From Bacillota bacterium (lineage in GTDB: Bacteria; Bacillota; Clostridia; Peptostreptococcales; Anaerovoracaceae), in NCBI GenBank assembly GCA_017619985.1, contig JAFZRG010000106.1, forward strand, positions 1-14,977: 14,977 nucleotides of DNA. Direction: 5' to 3'. The notes below the pieces were generated by a model, which made no database searches, was not told the origin of the DNA, and saw only the letters and a list, made by a program, of their open reading frames with translations. Made by a program: the position numbers and the translations under genes. Below are positions 6,444-14,977 of this stretch, in pieces (position 1 is the stretch's first letter; each line of letters opens with the position of its first letter).

Positions 6444-8372
6444 ATGATGATGAATGAATTCTTAACAAACGACGAAGCATGGCAGTTTGCCGAAGGCACA
6501 TGGCAGAAAGCCTACGAACGTCTCGGCGCCCACCGGGCAGAACGGGACGGCGCGGAAGGTTATCTGTTTGCCGTCTGGGCGCCCGGAGCGAAGTCGGTCC
6601 GCGTGACCGGCTCCTTCTGCGGCTGGGATGCCGGCGTCCATTTCATGACGCCCGTAGACAGCACCGGCATATGGCAGGCATTCGTTCCCGGAGCGCGGCC
6701 GGGCGACACGTACAAATACGTGATCGAGACCCGGTCCGGAGCCTTTCTCTACAAAGCGGATCCCTATGCTTTCTATGCCCAGAGACCGCCGGAGACCTCC
6801 TCTGTCCTGTACGACCTGAACGACTATACGTGGCACGACGGACTGTGGATGGGCCGCCGGAAGAGATCGAACCACAGGGAACGCCCGCTGAACATCTACG
6901 AGGTCCATCTCGGGTCCTGGCGCAGACGGGAGGACGGCGGTTTCCTCAGCTACGGCGAACTGGCGGACACTTTGATCCCCTATGCTGCCGAAATGGGCTA
7001 TACCCACCTCGAACTGCTGCCCGTGATGGAGCATCCGTTCGACGGATCCTGGGGCTACCAGATCACAGGCTATTACGCGGCCACGTCCCGCTACGGAGAA
7101 CCGCATGCGTTCATGGACTTCATCGACCGCTGCCATCAGGCAGGTCTCGGGGTCATCCTCGACTGGTCCCCCGGCCACTTCTGCCGCGACGAACACGGCC
7201 TGGCCGGCTTCAACGGGGAGAAGCTCTACGAAAAAGGCGACCATCCGCAGTGGGGCACGTATAAATTCGACCTCGGGAGAGGCGAGGTGCGCAGCTTCCT
7301 GCTCTCCAATGCCCTCTTCTGGCTGGAGAAATACCACGCCGACGGCATCCGCGTGGACGGCGTCACCAGCATGCTCTACCTCAATTTCGGCATCGATGAC
7401 CCGAAGCAGAAGGTGTTCAATGAGAAGGGCACGGAAGAAGACCTTTCCGCCATCAGTTTTCTCCGCATGGTCAACCAGACGGTGGGCGAACGCTTCCCGG
7501 ACGTCATGATGATCGCCGAGGAGAGCACCGCCTGGCCGCTCGTGACCTATCCGCCAGCGGATGGAGGACTGGGCTTCCATTACAAATGGGACATGGGCTG
7601 GATGCACGACACGCTGCACTACATGCAGGCGGACTTCCCGTACCGGCCCGGCGCGCACCATCTGCTGACGTTCTCCATGATGTACTGCTTCTCGGAGAAC
7701 TTCATCCTGGCGCTCTCCCACGACGAGGTGGTGCACGGAAAATGTTCCCTCATCGGGCGCATGCCCGGAGATTACTGGCGGCAGTTCGCGGGGCTCCGGT
7801 CGCTGGCTCTCTACCAGATGACCCATCCGGGGGCAAAGCTCAACTTCATGGGCAGCGAGATCGCGCAGTTCATCGAGTGGCGCGATTACGAAGGCCTGGA
7901 GTGGTTCCTTCTCGATTATGAAGCTCACGCCAAGCACCAGGCGTATATCCGGGCGCTGAACGCGTTCTATAAACAGGAACCGGCCCTGTGGCAGGTGAAC
8001 TACAGCTGGGACGGCTTCGAATGGATCGACGCGGACAACAACGAACAGTCCGTGCTGATCTACACCCGCCGCGCCAAACGCGCCGCGGATGAACTCATCG
8101 TCCTGCTCAACTTCGTGCCGGAATGCAGCGACGCGTTCCGCATCGGAGTGCCGAAGAAAGGCGTATACAAGGAGATCTTCAACTCCGACGCGCCGGAATA
8201 CGGCGGATCCGGCAGGCTGAATCCGGGCTGGCTGGTCAGCGAACCGGTGCCCTGGCACGGAAAAGACTGGTCCGTCGTCGTAAAGACACCTCCCATAGGC
8301 GGTCTGGTGCTGCGCCGCGCAGGACGCGGAGAGCTTAAGGAAATACAGAAACAGAAAAAAGAAAGAGATTAG
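6444..8372 (+). CDS. glgB: 1,4-alpha-glucan (glycogen) branching enzyme
   Basis: This 642-residue cytoplasmic enzyme cuts alpha-1,4 glucan and rejoins the fragment through an alpha-1,6 bond. A CBM48-type beta domain occupies about residues 35-115, followed by the GH13 barrel (about 145-520) and a C-terminal beta domain. Catalytic regions are present: DWSPGHF (240-246), nucleophile D305 in DGIRVDGV, acid/base in the EE pair at 359-360 (IAEESTAWP), and D427 in ALSHDEVVHGK. It is near the short end of the family because it lacks the extra N-terminal module of the enteric enzyme. Three ATG codons in a row (6444, 6447, 6450) are possible starts; the AAAAGGAA at 6427-6434 suits any of them. The residue after the nucleophile is Gly where many homologues have Ala, which I take as a clade difference. 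It is the first gene of the glycogen operon and ends 4 bases before glgP. Confidence 0.97.
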   Translation: MMMNEFLTNDEAWQFAEGTWQKAYERLGAHRAERDGAEGYLFAVWAPGAKSVRVTGSFCGWDAGVHFMTPVDSTGIWQAFVPGARPGDTYKYVIETRSGAFLYKADPYAFYAQRPPETSSVLYDLNDYTWHDGLWMGRRKRSNHRERPLNIYEVHLGSWRRREDGGFLSYGELADTLIPYAAEMGYTHLELLPVMEHPFDGSWGYQITGYYAATSRYGEPHAFMDFIDRCHQAGLGVILDWSPGHFCRDEHGLAGFNGEKLYEKGDHPQWGTYKFDLGRGEVRSFLLSNALFWLEKYHADGIRVDGVTSMLYLNFGIDDPKQKVFNEKGTEEDLSAISFLRMVNQTVGERFPDVMMIAEESTAWPLVTYPPADGGLGFHYKWDMGWMHDTLHYMQADFPYRPGAHHLLTFSMMYCFSENFILALSHDEVVHGKCSLIGRMPGDYWRQFAGLRSLALYQMTHPGAKLNFMGSEIAQFIEWRDYEGLEWFLLDYEAHAKHQAYIRALNAFYKQEPALWQVNYSWDGFEWIDADNNEQSVLIYTRRAKRAADELIVLLNFVPECSDAFRIGVPKKGVYKEIFNSDAPEYGGSGRLNPGWLVSEPVPWHGKDWSVVVKTPPIGGLVLRRAGRGELKEIQKQKKERD

Positions 8373-8376
8373 ATCC

Positions 8377-10797
8377 ATGTTCAAAAACAAGTACGAATTT
8401 ATCGAAGCGCTGACCGAAACGGCCCGTTCCGTTTGCGGAAAAGAATATGAAGAATGCAGTCCGGAGGATAAATACTATGCCCTGGCGAGGGTCATCGCGG
8501 CGGAAGCCGGCGACATCCACGCTGCCTGCCTCAAAAAGGAGAAAGCAAAGGAAAAGAAGAAAGTCTATTACTTCTCCATGGAGTTTCTGATCGGCAAACT
8601 CCTGGAGAACTACCTCATGAACCTGGGTCTGACCGACATGGTGCGCGACGCGCTGAAGATGATGGGCGAGGATCTGGAAAGCTTCTATGCGCTCGAACAG
8701 GACCCCGGCCTCGGCAACGGCGGCCTCGGCCGTCTTGCCGCCTGCTTCGCGGACTCCCTGGCAAGCCTGGACTACGCCGCCTGCGGACAGGGCATCCGCT
8801 ACCGTTTCGGTCTCTTCAAGCAGAGGATCGAAAACGGTGTGCAGGTCGAGGACCCGGACAACTGGCTGGAAAACGGCTACCCCTGGGAGACGCGGCATCC
8901 GGAAGATTCCGTGATCGTCCGTTTCGGCGGTTCCGTTGAACGTCAGTACGGTGAAGACGGTCCCCGCTTCCGCTGGAACGAAGCCGAGCGTATCGTGGCC
9001 ATGCCTTACGACGTGCCCATCGTGGGCTACGGCGGAGAGACCGTGAACACGCTGCGCCTGTGGAGCGCCGAACCCTGCGAAGAGAACTTCGACATGGACG
9101 CCTTCAACCGGGGAGACTACGCCGGCGCCATCAAACACCGCGCGGACGTGGAAGCCATCACCAGCATCCTTTACCCCAACGACAGCGCCAGCCCCGGAAA
9201 AGTCCTCCGCCTCAAGCAGGAATACATGTTCGTGTGCGCCGGGCTTGCCGATATCATTAAGAATTTCAAACGGGACCACGCGGACGACTGGGACCGCTTC
9301 CCCGAACTGGTCGCCATCCACACGAACGACACGCACCCCGCGCTCTGCGCGCCGGAGCTGCTGCGGGTCCTCATCGACGAGGAAGGACTGGACTGGGATC
9401 AGGCCTGGAGCATCGTCACCCGTTCCGTTTCCTATACGAACCACACCATCCTGCCGGAAGCATCGGAAACGTGGCCCATCGACACGTTCCGCGCCCTGCT
9501 TCCCCGCGTGTATGATTTTGTGGAAGAGATCGACCGCAGATACCGGGAATCCTTCCCCAAAACGTTCGACCGCTGGCAGGATCTGCTGAGAAGCACCGCC
9601 ATCCTCTGGGACGGCCAGGTGCGCATGGCGAATCTGTCCGTCATCGCGAGCCATTCCGTCAACGGCGTGGCCGAACTGCACACGGAGATCCTCAAGAACA
9701 GCGTACTCAAGGGGTTCTACACGCTCACGCCGGAAAAGTTCAACAACAAGACCAACGGCATCGCCCACCGCCGCTTCCTGGCCCAGGCGAATCCGTCGTA
9801 CCGCGAACTGATCACCGAAGCCATCGGCGACGGCTGGCTGCGCAACGCGTCCCAGCTCGTATGGCTGAAAGAGACCGCAAAGGACCCGGCCTTCCTGGAA
9901 AAAGCAGCCGCCAGCAAGAGGACGAACAAAGTCAATCTCGCCCGGTATATCCGGGAGACCACCGGCATCGAGGCTGACCCCGACTCCATCTTCGACGTGC
10001 AGGTAAAGCGCTTCCACGGCTACAAACGGCAGCTCCTCAACATCTTCAAGGTCATGGACCTCTACAATCACATCCTGGAAGATGAAAATTTCACGATGCA
10101 TCCGTCCACGTTCATCTTCTCGGGAAAAGCCGCGCAGGGATATGATTTCGCCAAAGACGTGATCCGGCTGATCCACGGCGTGGCAGACGTCGTCAACAGC
10201 GACCCGAAGGTGAAGGACCGCATCAGGGTGGTCTTCATCCCGAACTTCTCCGTGTCCAACGCGCAGCTGATCTACCCGGCGGCAGACATCAGCGAGCAGA
10301 TCTCGACCGCGGGAATGGAAGCGTCCGGGACCGGCAACATGAAGTTCATGATGAACGGCGCCGTGACCCTGGGGACCCTGGACGGCGCCAACGTGGAGAT
10401 CTCCGAGCAGGTGGGGATGGACAACATCAAGATCTTCGGCCTGCGCAGCGAGGAGGTCGACCGGTTCCGCCAGGACGGAAGCTATCTTTCCTGGGATACC
10501 TATTCCAACGACCCCCGTCTGAAGAAGGTGGTGGACCAGCTGGTGGACGGCACCTATGCCCGTCTGTCCGGCGGTTTTAACCTCATCTACGACAGTCTGA
10601 TGCGCAACAACGACGAATTCTTCGTGCTCAAGGACTTCAGCTCCTATACCGGTGCCTGGAACGAACTGGAGGCGCTTTATCAAAATAAAGAAACCTGGGG
10701 AAAGATGTCCGTGTACAACACAGCCTGTTCCGGATTCTTCTCCAGCGACCGTACCATCGAAGAGTACGCTTCGGATATCTGGGATCTTAAGAAATAA
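8377..10797 (+). CDS. glgP: Glycogen/maltodextrin phosphorylase (GT35)
   Basis: This 806-residue cytoplasmic enzyme releases glucose-1-phosphate from the non-reducing ends of alpha-1,4 glucan, using pyridoxal phosphate. Length is typical for bacterial members without the animal regulatory extension. Clear signatures are EQDPGLGNGGLGRLAACF near residue 107, NDTHPAL, TNHTILPEA, and the cofactor-binding EASGTGNMKF with K656 as the Schiff-base lysine. Some conserved spots differ from the best-known enzymes: KRFHGYKRQ (544-552) where KRLHEYKRQ is usual, and TNGIAHRR where TNGITPRR is usual. The catalytic lysine and surrounding glycine motif are intact, so activity is expected. The ATG is 4 bases after the glgB stop, with an AAAGAAAGAGA purine tract in the end of glgB as ribosome site. 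Placing it between glgB and glgC makes breakdown and synthesis genes co-transcribed. Confidence 0.96.
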   Translation: MFKNKYEFIEALTETARSVCGKEYEECSPEDKYYALARVIAAEAGDIHAACLKKEKAKEKKKVYYFSMEFLIGKLLENYLMNLGLTDMVRDALKMMGEDLESFYALEQDPGLGNGGLGRLAACFADSLASLDYAACGQGIRYRFGLFKQRIENGVQVEDPDNWLENGYPWETRHPEDSVIVRFGGSVERQYGEDGPRFRWNEAERIVAMPYDVPIVGYGGETVNTLRLWSAEPCEENFDMDAFNRGDYAGAIKHRADVEAITSILYPNDSASPGKVLRLKQEYMFVCAGLADIIKNFKRDHADDWDRFPELVAIHTNDTHPALCAPELLRVLIDEEGLDWDQAWSIVTRSVSYTNHTILPEASETWPIDTFRALLPRVYDFVEEIDRRYRESFPKTFDRWQDLLRSTAILWDGQVRMANLSVIASHSVNGVAELHTEILKNSVLKGFYTLTPEKFNNKTNGIAHRRFLAQANPSYRELITEAIGDGWLRNASQLVWLKETAKDPAFLEKAAASKRTNKVNLARYIRETTGIEADPDSIFDVQVKRFHGYKRQLLNIFKVMDLYNHILEDENFTMHPSTFIFSGKAAQGYDFAKDVIRLIHGVADVVNSDPKVKDRIRVVFIPNFSVSNAQLIYPAADISEQISTAGMEASGTGNMKFMMNGAVTLGTLDGANVEISEQVGMDNIKIFGLRSEEVDRFRQDGSYLSWDTYSNDPRLKKVVDQLVDGTYARLSGGFNLIYDSLMRNNDEFFVLKDFSSYTGAWNELEALYQNKETWGKMSVYNTACSGFFSSDRTIEEYASDIWDLKK

Positions 10798-10830
10798 AGA
10801 CCGGCTGAACGAACTGACGAAGCAGAAAAG

Positions 10831-10838
10831 AAAGGAGG
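10831..10838 (+). promoter_or_regulatory. Strong ribosome binding site deciding the GTG start of glgC
   Basis: AAAGGAGG ends 9 bases before the GTG at 10848. The next in-frame ATG (10857) would be 18 bases away, too far for this site, so GTG is the likely start. The 50-base gap after glgP holds no hairpin with a T run; I see only this site in it. Confidence 0.8.
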
Positions 10839-10847
10839 CTTCGATCC

Positions 10848-12007
<1,160 letters not shown>

Positions 12008-12008
<1 letters not shown>

Positions 12009-13114
12009 TGGAACGTGTGATCGGCATCATTTCCGCAAATTACGAGACCAACGATCTGGGCTGCCTGACACAGGAACGGACCATCGCCTCGCTCCCGTAC
12101 GGAGGAAGGTACCGTCTGATCGACTTCCCGCTCTCGAACATGGTCAATTCCGGCATCTCCACCGTAGGCCTCATCACTCCGTATAAATACCGCTCCGTTA
12201 TCGACCATATCGGAGCGGGCAAGGAATGGCAGCTTGACCGCAAGAACGGCGGGCTCTTCATCCTGCCCGGATCGCTCTTCGGCGTGACGAGTTCCGAGGC
12301 GCGCTTCATGATCCGCGACCTCAAGCACAACCTGGTATACCTCAAGCGTTCCATGGCGGATTACGTCGTTCTGACCGCGTCCGATGTCGTCTACAACATG
12401 GACTACCGCGAGATCCTGGAACAGCATATCCAGTCCGGCGCGGACATCACCATGCTGTATCATGAAGCGGTGGAAGACGCGCCTCACGATCTGGGTCTGG
12501 AGCTCGACGGCAACCGGGTCACCTCTTTCCTCCATGGCATCAAGATCGGACAGAACATCTTCCGCGGATGCTTCGTCATCAGCCGCCAGCTGCTCATGAA
12601 CATCGTCAGCTGGTATAACGCCGTGGATTTCATGGACATCTTCGAAGCGCTCGAACCGGAGCTGGGCAAGATGGACGTGCGGGCTTACCGCTTCGGCGGA
12701 TACATCCGGACCATCAACAACATCCGCGACTACTACATCCACAGCATGGATCTGCTGAAGGACGATGTGAGGAAAGAACTCTTCTCCCACGAGAATCCCA
12801 TCATGACCAAGGTGCAGGATTCCGTTCCGTCCAAATATCTGAGCGGCTGCTCCGTGCGGAACTCCCTCATTCCCGCCGGCTGCGTCATCAAAGGCACGGT
12901 GGAAAACAGCATCCTCTTCCGCGACGTGGAGGTCGGCGAAGGCGCTGTCGTGAAGAACAGCATCCTGATGCAGCACTGTATCGTCGAACCCGGTGCCGTT
13001 GTGGAAAACGCCATCCTGGACCGCAACAACGTGATCAAGACATGGACCGTGGTCAAAGGTTCGCCCGACGACGTTTTCGTGATGGATAAAAAGACCAGGA
13101 AATCAAAGGAGTAG
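12008..13114 (+). CDS. glgD: GlgD, paralogous ADP-glucose pyrophosphorylase subunit (regulatory type)
   Basis: This 368-residue paralogue of GlgC keeps the overall fold, for example YGGRYRLIDFPLSN (31-44), but has lost key nucleotide-binding features. The glycine-rich ATP loop is replaced by GIISANYETNDLG (6-18), the KP pair of the next motif is gone (RTIASLP, 24-30), and the SGDH motif reads ASDVVYNMDY (124-133) although D126 remains. In Bacillota such GlgD proteins form mixed tetramers with GlgC and raise its activity while having little or none alone; that role here is inferred from family knowledge. The C-terminal beta-helix repeats are visible at about 275-355. The start overlaps the glgC stop, preceded by a GAAGGAGGGG site inside glgC. 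The gene ends 2 bases before glgA. Confidence 0.95.
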
Positions 13115-13116
13115 TC

Positions 13117-14589
13117 ATGGCAAAAAGAAAAATAAGGGTACTGTTTGCATCCTTTGAAGCAGTGCCTTTCATGAAGACCGGCGGGCTGGGAGACGTGGCG
13201 GGGTCCCTGCCCCAGGCGCTGCTCAAGACCGGCATCGAAGTGCGGGTCATGCTGCCGAACTTCAGGACCATCCCGGAGCAGTACCGGAGCAAGATGACCC
13301 ACGTAACGGACTTCTACGTGAGCCTGGGCTGGCGCAACGTCTACTGCGGCGTGGAAAAGCTGCGGCACAACGGCGTCCTGTATTACTTCATCGACAACGA
13401 GTTCTACTTCGGGCGGGACAAAGCCTACGGATACTTCGACGACGGAGAACGGATGGCATTCTTCTCCAAGGCGATCGTGGAAAGCCTGCAGTACCTGCCC
13501 GACTTCCCCTGCGACGTGCTGCACTGCAACGACTGGCACACCGCCCTGGCGCCGGTATTCCTGCGGGAATTCTACCAGGGGATCCCCCTCTATGAGAACG
13601 TGAAGACGGTGATGACCGTCCACAATCTGAAATTCCAGGGAGAGATGTCGGACTACGTCCTGGGAGATATCCTGGGACTGGCGGGCAATCCGGCCGCAGC
13701 GTCCCAGCTGCGCGAAGGTCCCGGAGCCGTAAACTTCATGAAGGGCGGCCTCTGCTACAGCGACATCCTCACCACGGTGAGCCCCTCCTATGCCGAGGAG
13801 ATCAAGGATCCGTTCTACGGGGAGCAGCTGGAAGATATCTTCCGGCGGCGCAGCAGCATTCTCTACGGCATCCTCAACGGGATCGATACGAAGCTGTTCG
13901 ACCCCGCATCGGAAGCAGACCTTCCCGCGCACTTCACGGCGTCCGACAGGAGCGGCAAAGCCGTCTGCAAAGCAGCCGTACAGAAGGAACTGGGGCTGGT
14001 CGAAGACCCCGATACCCCTCTCATCGTGATGATCGGGCGGCTCACGAGCCAGAAGGGGCTGGATCTGGTCCGGCACGTTCTGGGAGAACTGCTCACCCAT
14101 CCTATCCAGCTGGCGGTGCTTGGGACCGGAGACGCGGAATACGAAAATCTGCTCAAGCAGTTTGCCTGGGGCTCGCACGGCAAGATGAGCGCGCAGATCC
14201 GTTTCGACGAAGGTCTCGCCCACCGCATGTATGCCGGGGCGGACATGCTTCTCATGCCTTCCCTGTTCGAACCCTGCGGCCTGGCGCAGATGATCTCCAT
14301 GCGGTACGGCACTCTGCCCGTGGTGCGGGAGACCGGCGGGCTGAAGGACAGCGTCATCCCCTACAACCAGTACACGGGAGAAGGTACGGGTTTCAGTTTC
14401 GCGGAATATAACGCCCATACGATGATGTTCACGCTCTTTGCGGCGGCGGATCTCTACCGCGACGATCCCAAGGCCTGGAACCGGCTCATGGACAACGCCA
14501 TGGCGCAGGATTTCTCCTGGGGACGCGCGGCAAAGGAGTACGCGGCCATCTACGCACGGCTTCATCCGGAAAGGAAGACGCCGGCATGA
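13117..14589 (+). CDS. glgA: Glycogen synthase, ADP-glucose dependent (GT5)
   Basis: This 490-residue cytoplasmic glycosyltransferase extends alpha-1,4 chains with glucose from ADP-glucose. It shows the two-domain GT-B layout. N-terminal features are KTGGLGDVAGSLP (20-32), the ADP-glucose-binding loop, and HCNDWHT (136-142). C-terminal features are NGIDTKLFDP (254-263), GRLTSQKG (307-314) with R308 and K313 matching the phosphate-binding pair of the family, and E385 in LFEPCGL, followed by a conserved RETGGL. Length is normal. The start ATG has AAAGGAG in the end of glgD 4-5 bases upstream, and the two genes are 2 bases apart. Its TGA overlaps the ATG of the following amylase-like gene by four bases (ATGA). 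Confidence 0.97.
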   Translation: MAKRKIRVLFASFEAVPFMKTGGLGDVAGSLPQALLKTGIEVRVMLPNFRTIPEQYRSKMTHVTDFYVSLGWRNVYCGVEKLRHNGVLYYFIDNEFYFGRDKAYGYFDDGERMAFFSKAIVESLQYLPDFPCDVLHCNDWHTALAPVFLREFYQGIPLYENVKTVMTVHNLKFQGEMSDYVLGDILGLAGNPAAASQLREGPGAVNFMKGGLCYSDILTTVSPSYAEEIKDPFYGEQLEDIFRRRSSILYGILNGIDTKLFDPASEADLPAHFTASDRSGKAVCKAAVQKELGLVEDPDTPLIVMIGRLTSQKGLDLVRHVLGELLTHPIQLAVLGTGDAEYENLLKQFAWGSHGKMSAQIRFDEGLAHRMYAGADMLLMPSLFEPCGLAQMISMRYGTLPVVRETGGLKDSVIPYNQYTGEGTGFSFAEYNAHTMMFTLFAAADLYRDDPKAWNRLMDNAMAQDFSWGRAAKEYAAIYARLHPERKTPA

Positions 14590-14977
14590 GAGCATATCAC
14601 AACACAAGAGAAAGCGCCTGGCGCACACCTTTCGGAGCAGTGCCCGTCGGCACGGAAGTAACGGTCGCTCTGGACGTGTGGGACGATCCGGGCGCTTCCT
14701 GCGTATGCCGCCTCTGGATCGACGGCAGAGGAGAAACGCTGCTGCCCATGGAGAGGCAGGAGAAGGAGGATCATCTCCGTTTTGTCTGCCGCATCCCGGC
14801 GGAAACGCCGGACATCGTCTGGTACAGTTTTCTGGTGACCCAATCGGACGGACAGGTCTGCCGATACGGCCCTGCTGGAAACAGAGTCGGCGGCGAAGGC
14901 TGTCTTTATGCACCGGAGTCCGCTTCCTTCCAGCTGACGGTCTACGTTCCCCGTCCCCTGCCGGAGTGGTACCGCAC
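14586..14977 (+). CDS. N-terminal part of a GH13 amylase/pullulanase-like enzyme, cut by window edge
   Basis: The frame opens at an ATG that overlaps the glgA stop as ATGA and stays open for 130 codons to the edge of the window. The visible part begins MRAYHNTRESAWRTPFGAVP and continues as an all-beta domain of about 110 residues, ending in PLPEWYR. An N-terminal beta domain with a PFGAVP motif followed by a PxWYR motif is what I expect for Bacillota GH13 enzymes of the neopullulanase/cyclomaltodextrinase/amylopullulanase type, where the barrel starts directly after WYR. The catalytic barrel lies outside, so activity cannot be confirmed. There is no signal peptide, so it should act on internal glucan, probably trimming or debranching glycogen for GlgP. 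The Shine-Dalgarno (GGAAAGGA near 14570) lies in the end of glgA. Confidence 0.75.
   Translation, partial: MRAYHNTRESAWRTPFGAVPVGTEVTVALDVWDDPGASCVCRLWIDGRGETLLPMERQEKEDHLRFVCRIPAETPDIVWYSFLVTQSDGQVCRYGPAGNRVGGEGCLYAPESASFQLTVYVPRPLPEWYR

Noticed and set aside
7321..7370. Gly after the GlgB nucleophile (RVDG rather than RVDA) as a sign of lost activity
   Set aside because: All catalytic residues are present and the surrounding sequence fits Bacillota branching enzymes, so it is most likely a clade difference.

Overview
The window looks like a chromosomal segment of a GC-rich, probably anaerobic Bacillota (Clostridia or Erysipelotrichia type). The main evidence is a glgC plus glgD pair, a feature of Bacillota glycogen operons, together with purine-rich Shine-Dalgarno sequences of the AAAGGAGG type. 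No plasmid, phage, insertion sequence, CRISPR, tRNA or rRNA signal was seen. The species cannot be named from the sequence.

Layout. The left part (1-6306) is read on the minus strand and the right part (6444-14977) on the plus strand; they diverge from a 137-base control region (6307-6443). Leftward from it run a large fused ABC transporter of the MacB/FtsX type (3109-6306), an M20 zinc peptidase (1768-3087) and a YfcC/DcuC-family permease (347-1753). They are separated by only 21 and 14 bases and probably form one operon. Beyond a 97-base gap with its own candidate promoter lies the first 83 codons of an unidentified gene (1-249).

Rightward lies a compact glycogen operon: glgB (branching enzyme), glgP (phosphorylase), glgC and glgD (ADP-glucose pyrophosphorylase subunits), glgA (synthase) and the start of a GH13 amylase/pullulanase-like gene that runs off the end. 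Junctions are 4 bases, 50 bases, a 1-base TAATG overlap, 2 bases and a 4-base ATGA overlap, so translational coupling is likely.

How the genes work together. GlgC, probably with GlgD, makes ADP-glucose; GlgA adds it to alpha-1,4 chains; GlgB adds alpha-1,6 branches; GlgP releases glucose-1-phosphate from chain ends; and the last enzyme probably trims or debranches glucan. Storage and mobilisation are thus made from one transcript. The leftward genes look like a separate membrane and peptide-handling module whose substrate is unknown.

I did not find a clearly new system. The least ordinary items are the two dyad sequences in the divergent control region, the Asp/Leu/Ser/Gly repeat in the large external domain of the ABC transporter, and the unidentified truncated gene at the left edge.
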